Positions 37,913 through 45,850 of a stretch of DNA of 64,000 nt are shown here, in pieces. Source of the DNA: S5-A14a sp050908895 (GTDB taxonomy: Bacteria > Bacillota > Clostridia > Peptostreptococcales > Anaerovoracaceae); NCBI GenBank assembly GCA_050908895.1, contig CP171222.1, positions 1,426,001 through 1,490,000 on the forward strand, given 5' to 3'. The stretch's first letter is position 1; each line of letters starts with the position of its first letter. Both the position numbers and the translations under genes were made by a program. The notes below the pieces were generated by a model. The model did no database searches. It worked only from the letters and a program-made list of their open reading frames with translations, and was not told where the DNA came from.

Positions 37913-38113
37913 CTAGATAAATAGCTTTTCGCTATCATCCGCACGAGCAATCATTTTGCCCTCTGTGTAGTTTTTTAGTGCCATAACTCTCTTACAGCGA
38001 TGACATTTCATAGTTATTCCGGACAATACCGGCTGTTCCAAATTTCCTGAAAGTGTGTAGCTGACTCGCATGCTACATTTACACTTTTTACAATATAAAT
38101 TAATCTTTTTCAT
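37913..38113 (-). CDS. Small zinc-ribbon protein
   Basis: 66 residues with CKKCKC and CHRCKR, a two-knuckle zinc ribbon, and a short basic tail. Starts at ATG 38113 after AAGGAGAGACG. Function unknown. The 38114-38402 gap upstream has one open frame of unusual composition that I do not accept as a gene. Confidence 0.7.
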   Translation of the reverse strand: MKKINLYCKKCKCSMRVSYTLSGNLEQPVLSGITMKCHRCKRVMALKNYTEGKMIARADDSEKLFI

Positions 38114-38402
38114 CGTCTCTCCTTCTACAATACAAATGCGTTAATAAACTATTTGTGCTTGTAAAGGAAAAGGGAAATTTGTCACCTTTGCAAGTCCATA
38201 CTAAAAGGCGTTGATGAATCGCCTTTCGCAGTCGGTATGCCTCTGTCTGACCTCTAGCGTATTGCCAACCGCGCACTGTCGCATTTTTCAATTAACTATT
38301 TCCTCCCTTCGATTTATTCCGAACACTTGTTCGTATTTCTATTATAAAAGAAAGTACTATCGCCAACAAGTGCAGCATCTTGCACTTTCCTTCATAATCA
38401 TC

Positions 38403-38603
38403 CTATGGAAATAATTCCTCAAACGATATCTCAAAATACGCCAAAAGGCGCTTCACCGTACCTACGGACGGATTAGCACCTGCATCATTTTCTATGGTAA
38501 TAATCGTTCTTTTACCCAAGCCTGTGGCTTCAGCTAACTCATCAAGAGTAAGACCTGCATCCAGTCTTAACTCCTTAAGGTTGGATTTGTACTTTTCCAA
38601 CAT
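38403..38603 (-). CDS. XRE-family regulator, short
   Basis: 66 residues; NLKELRLDAGLTLDELAEATGLGKRTIITIENDAGANPS is a compact XRE helix-turn-helix. The start MLEKYKSN at 38603 is preferred over a GTG at 38615. It lies 21 bases after the CpXC gene, in the same direction. Confidence 0.85.
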   Translation of the reverse strand: MLEKYKSNLKELRLDAGLTLDELAEATGLGKRTIITIENDAGANPSVGTVKRLLAYFEISFEELFP

Positions 38604-38623
38604 TTTCACCCCCAACTATAAAG

Positions 38624-39298
38624 CTACTCATTTAGTTTTTCTGCCATATTATGAATGCATTCACCGGCCCATTGCATATTCACAATGTAGTCTCGCTTTC
38701 CATTGTCCTCCGGATCAATCATTTCCTCTTTTATTCTGTCATACACATCTTGATTAAACGGTACACTTCCCCATTGACCATCAGTAAGACATATAGCAAA
38801 TCTCGTCGGAACATCATCTCTAATTTCCAAAAAGATTTCGTCCACCTCATGTTCCGGATTTTCCTGAGAGATATCAAATCTGATGAACAACTTCATAAGT
38901 TCTATTATTCGATCATCAAGCCCCTGATCAAAAATATAAACTTTCTCTCTCAAATTATTTCTGGAATTAACCAAGCGTAATGTATAGTCATCATCCATCT
39001 TTATAAGGTCGTCTGTCTTTTTAGATAAATCATCAAACATAGCAATATAGTCTGCCACACGCTCTTCGGATTCACATAGCTGAATCATGAGCATTGATTC
39101 CATATCGTGATATAAAAGATCATATGTATAGCTATCTACATGACCACATTTAGGGCATTTATGCTCAAAGAGGCAGCTTTCCATCATATCCGCTTTTGCC
39201 TCAGGATTAAGTGTCGCATTAAGACTCTGCCAAATAACAAACCCATCCTCATGTCCACATTTGGAGCACTTTACCATTTCTTCATGTTCCATTGACAT
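38624..39298 (-). CDS. CpXC domain protein
   Basis: 224 residues from ATG 39298, since AGGAGG lies just before it. The N-terminus has two CxxC pairs (CSKCGH, CPKCGH) separated by an insert with FVIWQSLNATLNPE, as in the CpXC family (PF14353). The rest is a helical acidic domain. Found on many clostridial conjugative elements; role unknown. Confidence 0.8.
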   Translation of the reverse strand: MSMEHEEMVKCSKCGHEDGFVIWQSLNATLNPEAKADMMESCLFEHKCPKCGHVDSYTYDLLYHDMESMLMIQLCESEERVADYIAMFDDLSKKTDDLIKMDDDYTLRLVNSRNNLREKVYIFDQGLDDRIIELMKLFIRFDISQENPEHEVDEIFLEIRDDVPTRFAICLTDGQWGSVPFNQDVYDRIKEEMIDPEDNGKRDYIVNMQWAGECIHNMAEKLNE

Positions 39299-39450
39299 AG
39301 AAAAACACCTCCTCATGTATGTTAATCAGTTCTATTTAATAGTTTCTGATTATACATTACACGACGAGGTGTACGTTAAAAATGCCAGCTCGATTATATC
39401 TAAAGTTTCTTTTAAAGTCATATTAATTACTTGAGCTTAATAATACTTAT

Positions 39451-40026
39451 CTACATCTTACCGATAACATTAATCCATTGCTCAGCACGAAAAAGATTAT
39501 CCTCACTTATCCACATTTTTTCGATACTAAAAGAAAAAGAGTCAAAAAGTTCAACAAGAGATTTTTCATTCAAATCAAAATAAAGCTTTCCATTATCAAT
39601 ACGTTCCTTATGCCCATATTTCCATGATGCGTATATTACCCCTTTATCTTTTAGCGATTTTTTTATTCTTGAAAAAACATCAAAGAGTTTATCTGAATTC
39701 ACATGTAATAATGAAGCACACGCCCATACTGCATCAAACTCATTGTTATAATCCAGTTCTGCAAAAGTAATATTGCGAACATCCCTGCCTATATATTTTT
39801 CAGCCAAACGGCACATTTCCTTCGAACCATCTACAGAAACAACATCATATCCTTTTGATAGGAAATACCTAGAATCTCTCCCACTTCCACAGCCTAAGTC
39901 CAAAATCTTATCGCCAGGTTTTAAATACGCCTCAAACTGGTCATATAACTCCTGCATTGAAACATTAACTGTATTATTGAAGTATTCCTCTGCATTTTGG
40001 TTGTAATATGTAATAGTCTCATTCAT
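39451..40026 (-). CDS. Class I SAM-dependent methyltransferase
   Basis: 191 residues; motif I ILDLGCGSGRDSRYF (about residues 40-54), motif II-like VVSVDGSKEM, and WACASLLHVN. Such short enzymes often act on small molecules or tRNA; no substrate can be read from the sequence. Its ATG directly follows the TAG stop of the HNH protein, so the two are translated from one transcript. Confidence 0.85.
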   Translation of the reverse strand: MNETITYYNQNAEEYFNNTVNVSMQELYDQFEAYLKPGDKILDLGCGSGRDSRYFLSKGYDVVSVDGSKEMCRLAEKYIGRDVRNITFAELDYNNEFDAVWACASLLHVNSDKLFDVFSRIKKSLKDKGVIYASWKYGHKERIDNGKLYFDLNEKSLVELFDSFSFSIEKMWISEDNLFRAEQWINVIGKM

Positions 40027-41220
40027 CTAAAGCACCCATTCTTCATATTCTTGTAGTTTGGCTGAATCATATACAAGACTCAGATTCTCTTCCAAAATAT
40101 TTCCGAACTGCTCTTTGGTATTTCCTGGAATATAAAGCTTTTCTGTAGCCCATATAGCATTCAAATGCTGATTTTCACATCTGTCAAAATATTGTTTTAA
40201 AATAGCAGCCTGATCTTTATTACCATTAGCAAATATTAAGCTGTATAAATAATAATTATATTCAACGAAATCCTTGATATATCTCCGCTCAGGCAACTTA
40301 TTATTCTTACTAGAATTTAATTTCTTTGCCATTGGGGTGAGATTCCATAATTCATCGTTTGATACATATGACCTTGGAACAAAATGATCTAAATCAAACT
40401 CATCTATAGACAACTCATTACCCGTATAGATTTCATATAGTGGTCTTCCTGTAACATCTACAGTTGCAATCCATAATTCTCGTGCATTTTTTAAAGACTT
40501 ACGTTTTTCTTCAGTTTCTGGCGCCACTTTATACATGACTCCAGGTACACCTGGGTTACGATCCTGTATAAATAATGCCTTATTAAACCTAAGCCATCCC
40601 ATAATAACAGCATAGTTCTGAAGAATGAAATTAACCCATTCTTCATTAAGACGAATCTTTCTCTTAAAAGGATTCTCTGCATCCGTAATATCATAAAAAA
40701 ATTCATGATTTACCTTTGTGAATGCATTTAAATAGGCTATAAAGCGGCTGTAGTTTTTTCTATCAATATAATCCTTGCCTTCCTTTTCAACAAAAGGCTT
40801 TATTAATCTATAAGGCACATAGTCGGTCAAATGTAATTTGTCTTCCATCAAATTATCTTGATACTTTTGAATAAGAAACAACAAGCGATCTTTTGATGGT
40901 GTTTTATTTCCAATATCCTCCTTTGAACATTCATACAGAATCCTTATTGCATGTTCAAGAAAGTTTTCAGCATTTCCATTGACAGTATGCCCAAGGCGAA
41001 GATGGTAATATGTAACCATTCGCCAAGCCCCTACTATCATTTCATCTATGACATCTTCAAAAGTAAATAACTGCTTATTCTGAGCAATTAACTTTAATAT
41101 TGCCTCTAACCAAAAAAATTTATACCCTTGGTCATTATTACTCAGCAGATTCTCAAATTTCTTTACATCTAGCTTGTTCGAATATAAAATTGTGCTTAAT
41201 TTACCTGAATCCACTTTCAT
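40027..41220 (-). CDS. HNH endonuclease domain protein next to a cysteine desulfurase
   Basis: 397 residues. The C-terminal third contains FDLDHFVPRSYVSNDELWNLTPMAKKLN-SSKNNKLP, an HNH motif of the DUF1524-like kind (DH, N, then N/K-rich). The N-terminal 250 residues are helical and not recognised. It starts eight bases after the cysteine desulfurase stop. Cysteine desulfurases with DNA-acting partners are known from phosphorothioate (Dnd/Ssp) DNA modification, and HNH nucleases from the matching restriction, but no DndB-E or SspB-E gene is present here. A defence role is inference. Confidence 0.7.
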   Translation of the reverse strand: MKVDSGKLSTILYSNKLDVKKFENLLSNNDQGYKFFWLEAILKLIAQNKQLFTFEDVIDEMIVGAWRMVTYYHLRLGHTVNGNAENFLEHAIRILYECSKEDIGNKTPSKDRLLFLIQKYQDNLMEDKLHLTDYVPYRLIKPFVEKEGKDYIDRKNYSRFIAYLNAFTKVNHEFFYDITDAENPFKRKIRLNEEWVNFILQNYAVIMGWLRFNKALFIQDRNPGVPGVMYKVAPETEEKRKSLKNARELWIATVDVTGRPLYEIYTGNELSIDEFDLDHFVPRSYVSNDELWNLTPMAKKLNSSKNNKLPERRYIKDFVEYNYYLYSLIFANGNKDQAAILKQYFDRCENQHLNAIWATEKLYIPGNTKEQFGNILEENLSLVYDSAKLQEYEEWVL

Positions 41221-41228
41221 CCCCCGCT

Positions 41229-41942
41229 TTACAAACTGAACTGCTTTGCTACATCTAGAAGTCCTCTTATTCCTTCGATAGCTTCATCTTTATTTGTTCC
41301 TGCTCCCCAACTTATTCGTAATGAGCTTTCAATGGTATCATTATCAAGTCCCATAGCTACTAAAACATAACTTGGGGAATAACTTTTTGATGTACAAGCC
41401 GAACCATTAGAAACTCCACAAAACTGCTTTGTTGATATCATCAATGCTTCGGAAGATACTCCTTTTAATGAAACATTAATTGTTGTATCAACGCAGTACT
41501 CCGGATCACCATTAATTGAATACTCTACTCCTGAAGCATCCAATTCTTGAAGCACAGATTTTTTTATATCAATAGCCTTTTTAGCATTTTCTTTGTATTC
41601 AGCACTTGCAATTTCACATGCCTTGCCACATCCGGCAACTAAAGCAACCGGAATTGTGCCAGGTCGTATTCCGTGTTCTTGCTGACCACCATACATGATA
41701 TTTTTTACTGGCGGTAACTTGTATCGATTCTTTTTCAATACAAGTACACCTACCCCTTGAGGCCCCATCAGTTTATGTGCACTGAATGAAAGCATATTAT
41801 ACTTAATGCCTCGAATTTCATCGACAAGCTTTCCGCAACTCTGCGTAGCATCAACGTGAAACAATACATCTTTTTGATTAAGTGCATCACCTATTTCTTT
41901 AACAGGTTGGATTATTCCTGTTTCATTATTTACATAAGGTCC
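41229..41942 (-). pseudogene. Cysteine desulfurase lacking its N-terminal part
   Basis: The frame begins abruptly at PYVNNETGIIQPVKEIGDAL (about residue 140 of a normal IscS/DndA-type enzyme) and then runs to the normal C-terminus. The PLP lysine (FSAHKLMGPQG) and the catalytic cysteine (SNGSACTSKSYSPSYVL) are present. The missing part, including much of the PLP-binding region, was removed by the deletion that also cut the regulator at 41930. Confidence 0.88.
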
Positions 41943-42256
41943 CTCGATTTGGTTTGCGTAATAAACTTTGATGATTGAATAGCATCAACTAAAAGCTTTA
42001 CCTCTGCAAGTTCAAACGCTCTGGTTCCAACGTGATAATACGTCTCACGTCCAATCTGCTCTTTGATAATCTCTACACCAAACTTTTCCATATCAGCAAA
42101 GTCTGCATAGATACTTTTTCTTTCTGCGGTCACACCATATTTTTCAAGTTCTTCCATAATCTGTGGCATAGTAAGAGCGTGATCATCATCAGTCTTTTCC
42201 TGCATCATTTTCATCAGATAAGTGAACTTAAACTTTTGATTTGTACCTCTCGACAT
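41930..42256 (-). pseudogene. WYL-type transcription regulator, truncated
   Basis: The first 108 residues: an HTH (MPQIMEELEKYGVTAERKSIYADFADMEKFG) and the start of the linker to the WYL domain (AFELAEVKLLVDAIQSSKFIT). It ends at KSRDLM by running into the cysteine desulfurase sequence. WYL proteins often control defence or DNA-repair genes. Confidence 0.85.
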
Positions 42257-42413
42257 AATAAAGTCCCCCTTATATATTTGTCAGACGCTCTCCCTTGTCT
42301 GAACTAGTCAACATTGTTATGTCAATTATATCATATGCTGCACATTTTAAAGGACTTAATTGAAAATATTTTTGTAAATAACTGCATTCTATTTTTTCAC
42401 TAATTTATCCCGC

Positions 42414-42457
42414 TCTTCGCGCGGCACCATCTTTGATGGTGTTAGGGCGCGTCTTCG
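42414..42457. repeat. GC-rich inverted repeat
   Basis: GCGCGG-CACCATC-TTT-GATGGTG-TTAGGGCGCG, an unusually GC-rich hairpin in this AT-rich DNA. Apart from the terminator at 42610, it is the only structure in the 42257-42655 gap. It could belong to the transfer region of the MobP relaxase, but I cannot show this. Confidence 0.5.
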
Positions 42458-42607
42458 CAAAGTGGCGAGCAGTGCTTTTTTGTACAAAAATCTGCCTTTC
42501 GCTCGTTGGAGGCATATCCCCAATCCCCTTGAACAGCCTTTTGGGCTGGCTACGCAATTCTTACGAATCGCTGATATCCTCTATTGGAATTATCTTCAGA
42601 AATGAAA

Positions 42608-42652
42608 AAAGACGGGGAACCTGTAAGTTACAAACTTACAAATTCCCCGATA
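42608..42652 (-). terminator. Terminator of the relaxase gene
   Basis: GGGGAA..TTTGTAAG and CTTACAGG..TTCCCC arms followed by GTCTTTTTT on the minus strand, four bases after the relaxase stop. Confidence 0.85.
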
Positions 42653-42655
42653 GAT

Positions 42656-44089
42656 TTATAGAGTGAATCCTCTTTTTCTTGTACGTTCCTTATTCTGTTC
42701 TTCATCGTCCTTCAAGAACTGGTCGATGTCATATTTTGCTCTTTGGATCTCCTGCATATCTTTCTTAGCCTGGCGATATTCACCATATAACTTTTTCTTT
42801 TCTGCAAGAATCTCCGCATACTCAGCATTCAGTTCTTTTACCTTTGGAAGCTTCTTGACTCCCAACTCATCAAAGGCATTCTTAGCAGCCTTATGAAGCA
42901 GAATCTCCTGCCGGTGTTCCTCTAGGAACCTCTTACTATATCCGCATTTACGATAATCCGCATATACGTCTTTGGTCTTAACATAGTTTATGATGTGAGT
43001 CTTTAGAACCTGAATCTCAGCTAATCGCTTTTCCTTCTCCTTGATGGAAGCTGATAATTCATTAAAAGAAGTTACCGCAGTTTGAACTTTTTTCTCCAGC
43101 GCATCGTAGCTTCGGATGTCATGCTGCTTCAAAAACAAAACTACCTTAGCCACCTGCTTGGTATTAAAGTTCTTGGCAAAGCGGACGTAATATTTTCCTT
43201 TGCCCTGAGCCAGTTTCTTTTGAATATCGATAAGAAGGTCAAACTCATAATCTTCCTTTTTTCGCTGGTAAGTCTTTGGCTGTTTCTCAGCTTTTTCATT
43301 ATCTTCAAATGCATGCTCCATCTCACCGGCAAGAATCTTCTTAAGGTCCTCATCTGTATAACCATCCCCCAGAGAGCGCAGCCGTATGAAACGCTTCTGC
43401 TCTTTTCCCTTTAGAGAAATATGCTTTCCACGCTTAATCTCGTATCCGGCATCTTCCAGTTTATAAAGCAGCTCATCAAAATCTTTTGCGCTGCCTTCCC
43501 TAAGAATCTGATCAATTTCATCTCTAATATCATCACGGAAGGATTTCTTCTCAGGATAGGTCGTTCGCTTAACACGCTCACTTGGCTTCTTCTTTTCTAT
43601 GACAGACAGACCATGCTCAAGGCAGATGATATCCGATAATCTCTGCAAAGCAAGACCAACAAAAAAGAAATCTCTAAACTTATGGGTGCAATCAAGACTC
43701 GTAGAATTAAAGATGATGTGATTATGAATATGCGCCTTATCCGTATGAGTCGCTACGATAAAAGCATGCTTGCCTTTGGTAAATCGCATGGCGGTTTCAT
43801 AGCCTACCTGATTCGCTTCCTCCGGTGTGATTTCTCCCGGCTTAAAGGATTGCCTGATCTGATAAGCGATGATATTGCCCCTAGGATGTCTTCCTGTCAG
43901 ACGCTCATATTCTCTTTTCGAGAGCATGAATTCTTCATCAACACTCTCAGCCTGGCAGGCGTAGGAACGGATGAATTGACCATTTTCGGTCTTCTCTCCA
44001 TTCTTGGCATAATCTGTTCTGTCGCTAAGAGACTTCGCTACGCTTTTACCTTTATTCTGATGCATCGTGATAAGTCGTGTAGCCGCCAT
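42656..44089 (-). CDS. MobP-family relaxase (Relaxase/mobilization nuclease domain)
   Basis: 477 residues from ATG 44089, nine bases after GGAGG; an upstream ATG at 44095 is too close to it. The N-terminal third has the metal-binding triad THTDKAHIHNHIIFNS and a tyrosine-rich lead segment. The rest is coiled coil. It nicks the element's origin of transfer and pilots the strand into the recipient. MobC lies just upstream. Confidence 0.92.
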   Translation of the reverse strand: MAATRLITMHQNKGKSVAKSLSDRTDYAKNGEKTENGQFIRSYACQAESVDEEFMLSKREYERLTGRHPRGNIIAYQIRQSFKPGEITPEEANQVGYETAMRFTKGKHAFIVATHTDKAHIHNHIIFNSTSLDCTHKFRDFFFVGLALQRLSDIICLEHGLSVIEKKKPSERVKRTTYPEKKSFRDDIRDEIDQILREGSAKDFDELLYKLEDAGYEIKRGKHISLKGKEQKRFIRLRSLGDGYTDEDLKKILAGEMEHAFEDNEKAEKQPKTYQRKKEDYEFDLLIDIQKKLAQGKGKYYVRFAKNFNTKQVAKVVLFLKQHDIRSYDALEKKVQTAVTSFNELSASIKEKEKRLAEIQVLKTHIINYVKTKDVYADYRKCGYSKRFLEEHRQEILLHKAAKNAFDELGVKKLPKVKELNAEYAEILAEKKKLYGEYRQAKKDMQEIQRAKYDIDQFLKDDEEQNKERTRKRGFTL

Positions 44090-44107
44090 GCGCATTCACC
44101 TCCTTCC

Positions 44108-44437
44108 CTAAATCGTAGACAGGCGCTTTAGTATTTCCTTCATTACTTTCCAAAGTTCTTCCTGATGAAGTCTGATATCATTGATATCTTCTTTGTAGAT
44201 ACTGCCGGTTTCATTTGCTTTCTTTGCATACTGATTCATGTTGGAAGATGTGATGCCAAGAAGCCTTACAGCCTCTTTGACATCACTTAAATCCATCTGG
44301 ATGAGATAACCATCAATCGCCATTTTGCGAAGATAAGCACTCTCATTTAAGATGCCGATTTCTTTCTCCCTGTCACGAATCAGTTTAGCTTCCTCAGGAG
44401 TTGCAAAGAAATGAAACTGCTCCGTTCTGTTATTCAT
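44108..44437 (-). CDS. mobC: Relaxosome protein MobC
   Basis: 109 residues from ATG 44437 (after GGGAGATG). RTEQFHFFATPEEAKLIRDREKE is a ribbon-helix-helix start, and VKEAVRLLGITSSNMNQYAKKANETG is the MobC signature. It helps the relaxase open the origin of transfer. Confidence 0.88.
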   Translation of the reverse strand: MNNRTEQFHFFATPEEAKLIRDREKEIGILNESAYLRKMAIDGYLIQMDLSDVKEAVRLLGITSSNMNQYAKKANETGSIYKEDINDIRLHQEELWKVMKEILKRLSTI

Positions 44438-44439
44438 GA

Positions 44440-44814
44440 TTACATCTCCCTGCAGGGACAAAGCACAGGAGTCTTCTTCTCAGGTTCCGGTATTGGAGCC
44501 TGCTTCACTTTTTCCTGCTGCTCTTTTATCTTCTCCATCACAGAAACCTTGGTATCAGAGATTATATCCTCCTGATCTGCCTTTTCATTGATTTCTGCAA
44601 AATCCGGCATAGGAGCTGCAGGCACATTATTGATGATTCCGTCAAATGAATTATCATTCTGTTCCACCATATCCTCGATACCGCGCATATGATTTCTGCT
44701 GATAGATGGACCAGTTCCGACATCCTCAATCGGATCAATAGACTCAGGAATCTGTTCCTCTACTGCATTTCCTGTGACTTCATCCCATTTTCTGATTTTC
44801 TTTACCTTTGCCAT
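44440..44814 (-). CDS. Acidic hypothetical protein of the conjugative element
   Basis: 124 residues, low in complexity, rich in Glu, Pro, Asp; begins KVKKIRKWDEVTG. It overlaps the topB tail by 13 bases and ends three bases before mobC, so it is part of the transfer operon. Function unknown. Confidence 0.65.
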   Translation of the reverse strand: MAKVKKIRKWDEVTGNAVEEQIPESIDPIEDVGTGPSISRNHMRGIEDMVEQNDNSFDGIINNVPAAPMPDFAEINEKADQEDIISDTKVSVMEKIKEQQEKVKQAPIPEPEKKTPVLCPCREM

Positions 44815-45236
44815 CTGGACGCTCCTTTCTTTGGATACTTTTTATACTGCTTGTATTGACGAGGTGGAAAAAGTTTATCTGCACCCTTTACAGGCTCATA
44901 AGTTTCAATCAGATCAACAATCATATCCTTGATTTCAGCCATAAAGTCTTCCGATGCAATATCTTGTTTTTCCACTTCCAGAAGCTTCTGCTCCCATTCC
45001 GCTGTCATAGATGCTGACTGAATCTGTTCCGGCATGACAGTAATAAGAGAAGTTCCCTTTTCTGTTGGAACCAGATATTTTGTTTTCTTACTACCCTGTC
45101 TTTCTACAAAACCGATACGAACCAGCTTCTCAATAACACCAGCTCTTGTTGCAGGAGTGCCAAGTCCTTTACGTTCTACCTCATCCGACATATCTTTAGC
45201 CCCAGCTGATTCCATAGCAGAAAGAAGCGAGTCTTC
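44802..45236 (-). pseudogene. topB: DNA topoisomerase III (TopB), 3' part of a split gene
   Basis: The frame continues exactly where the 5' part (51912-53368) stops: EDSLLSAMESAGAKDMSDEVERKGLGTPATRAGVIEKL, followed by the C-terminal domain. The break lies in a codon; ACCGA from the 5' part plus AGACTCG from here restores Thr-Glu-Asp-Ser. The 6.7-kb element between them is the cause. Confidence 0.93.
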
Positions 45237-45267
45237 TGATAGCTTTTGTCAAGGGTAGTTAAGAAAG

Positions 45268-45438
45268 TTATTTGTCTTTTTTGTAACTCATTTCTTCACA
45301 CTCTTTCTGAATCAGTCTATTTATTTTATCTGTAATTGTTTCCTCACTGGTTTCACTGAAATGCACTGTAACTTTGTAATTTGTTTTTCCAATTTTTTTG
45401 CTAAATGTGTTTTCAGCTTTGTTTTTCTCATCTGTCAT
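45268..45438 (-). CDS. TnpW-like small transposon protein
   Basis: 56 residues from ATG 45438 after AGGAGGGGG. FSKKIGKTNYKVTVHFSETSEETITDKINRLI matches the TnpW family of Tn4451-type elements. It lies at the opposite end from the recombinase, so the two become neighbours when the element circularises. Its role is not settled. Confidence 0.75.
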   Translation of the reverse strand: MTDEKNKAENTFSKKIGKTNYKVTVHFSETSEETITDKINRLIQKECEEMSYKKDK

Positions 45439-45468
45439 TTGCCCCCTCCTTTCATCGCAATAAAAAAA

Positions 45469-45496
45469 CGATTAGATTTTTTACTTTTCTAATCGC
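45469..45496 (-). terminator. Hairpin upstream of the TnpW-like gene
   Basis: CGATTAGA and TCTAATCG arms. The same hairpin, with an IS3-family element inserted in its loop, is found at 60283-61853. Confidence 0.55.
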
Positions 45497-45525
45497 TCTA
45501 ACTGTTTTGGCGTATTAAGTGCTGG

Positions 45526-45616
45526 AATGCGTTTTAAGGCTTATTTTTATCTTAGGCATATTTGGATACCTATTTTAAGTTTAACGCTCTATAAATGCCT
45601 TTACACTATCTTGTAT
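45526..45616 (-). ncRNA. Conserved structured intergenic element, copy 1
   Basis: About 90 bp, closely similar to 62733-62826. A stem joins GCGTTTTAAGGCTTA and TAAGTTTAACGC; differences between the copies keep most of the pairing through G-T wobbles. In both places it lies after one minus-strand gene and before the next. It may be a leader RNA; nothing is known to me. Confidence 0.45.
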
Positions 45617-45674
45617 CATGCTTATAAAGCTTTCCCTTTCTTAATATCCAATATAGACAATATTTCTTTCTACT

Positions 45675-45701
45675 AAAAAACAGAGAGGTTTTTCCTCTCT
45701 G
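45675..45701 (-). terminator. Terminator after the MobQ relaxase region
   Basis: CAGAGAGG-AAAA-CCTCTCTG followed by TTTTTT on the minus strand. Between it and the relaxase stop lies a short fragment (about 45713-45800) reading CSFDISKNTGYALVNKEG, likely a gene remnant. Confidence 0.8.
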
Positions 45702-45850
45702 CTCGCTTTAATGCTCCACCTTTAATGGTAGTGGGACACCCTCTTTATTGACCAAAGCATAGCCAGTATTTTTAGAAATATCAAAGCTGCAAATTTCCTA
45801 AATACTACTCTCTTGTCATTTATATTATACCCAATTTCTTCAAAAAATCA

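Noticed and set aside
38100..38291. Open frame of 63 codons with a possible TTG start and GGAGG site on the minus strand
   Set aside because: Its composition is odd, it overlaps the start of the zinc-ribbon gene, and another frame with an ATG exists at the same ribosome site. No family is recognised.
45713..45800. Short coding fragment CSFDISKNTGYALVNKEG
   Set aside because: Only about 29 codons, no start; recorded as a possible remnant, not as a gene.
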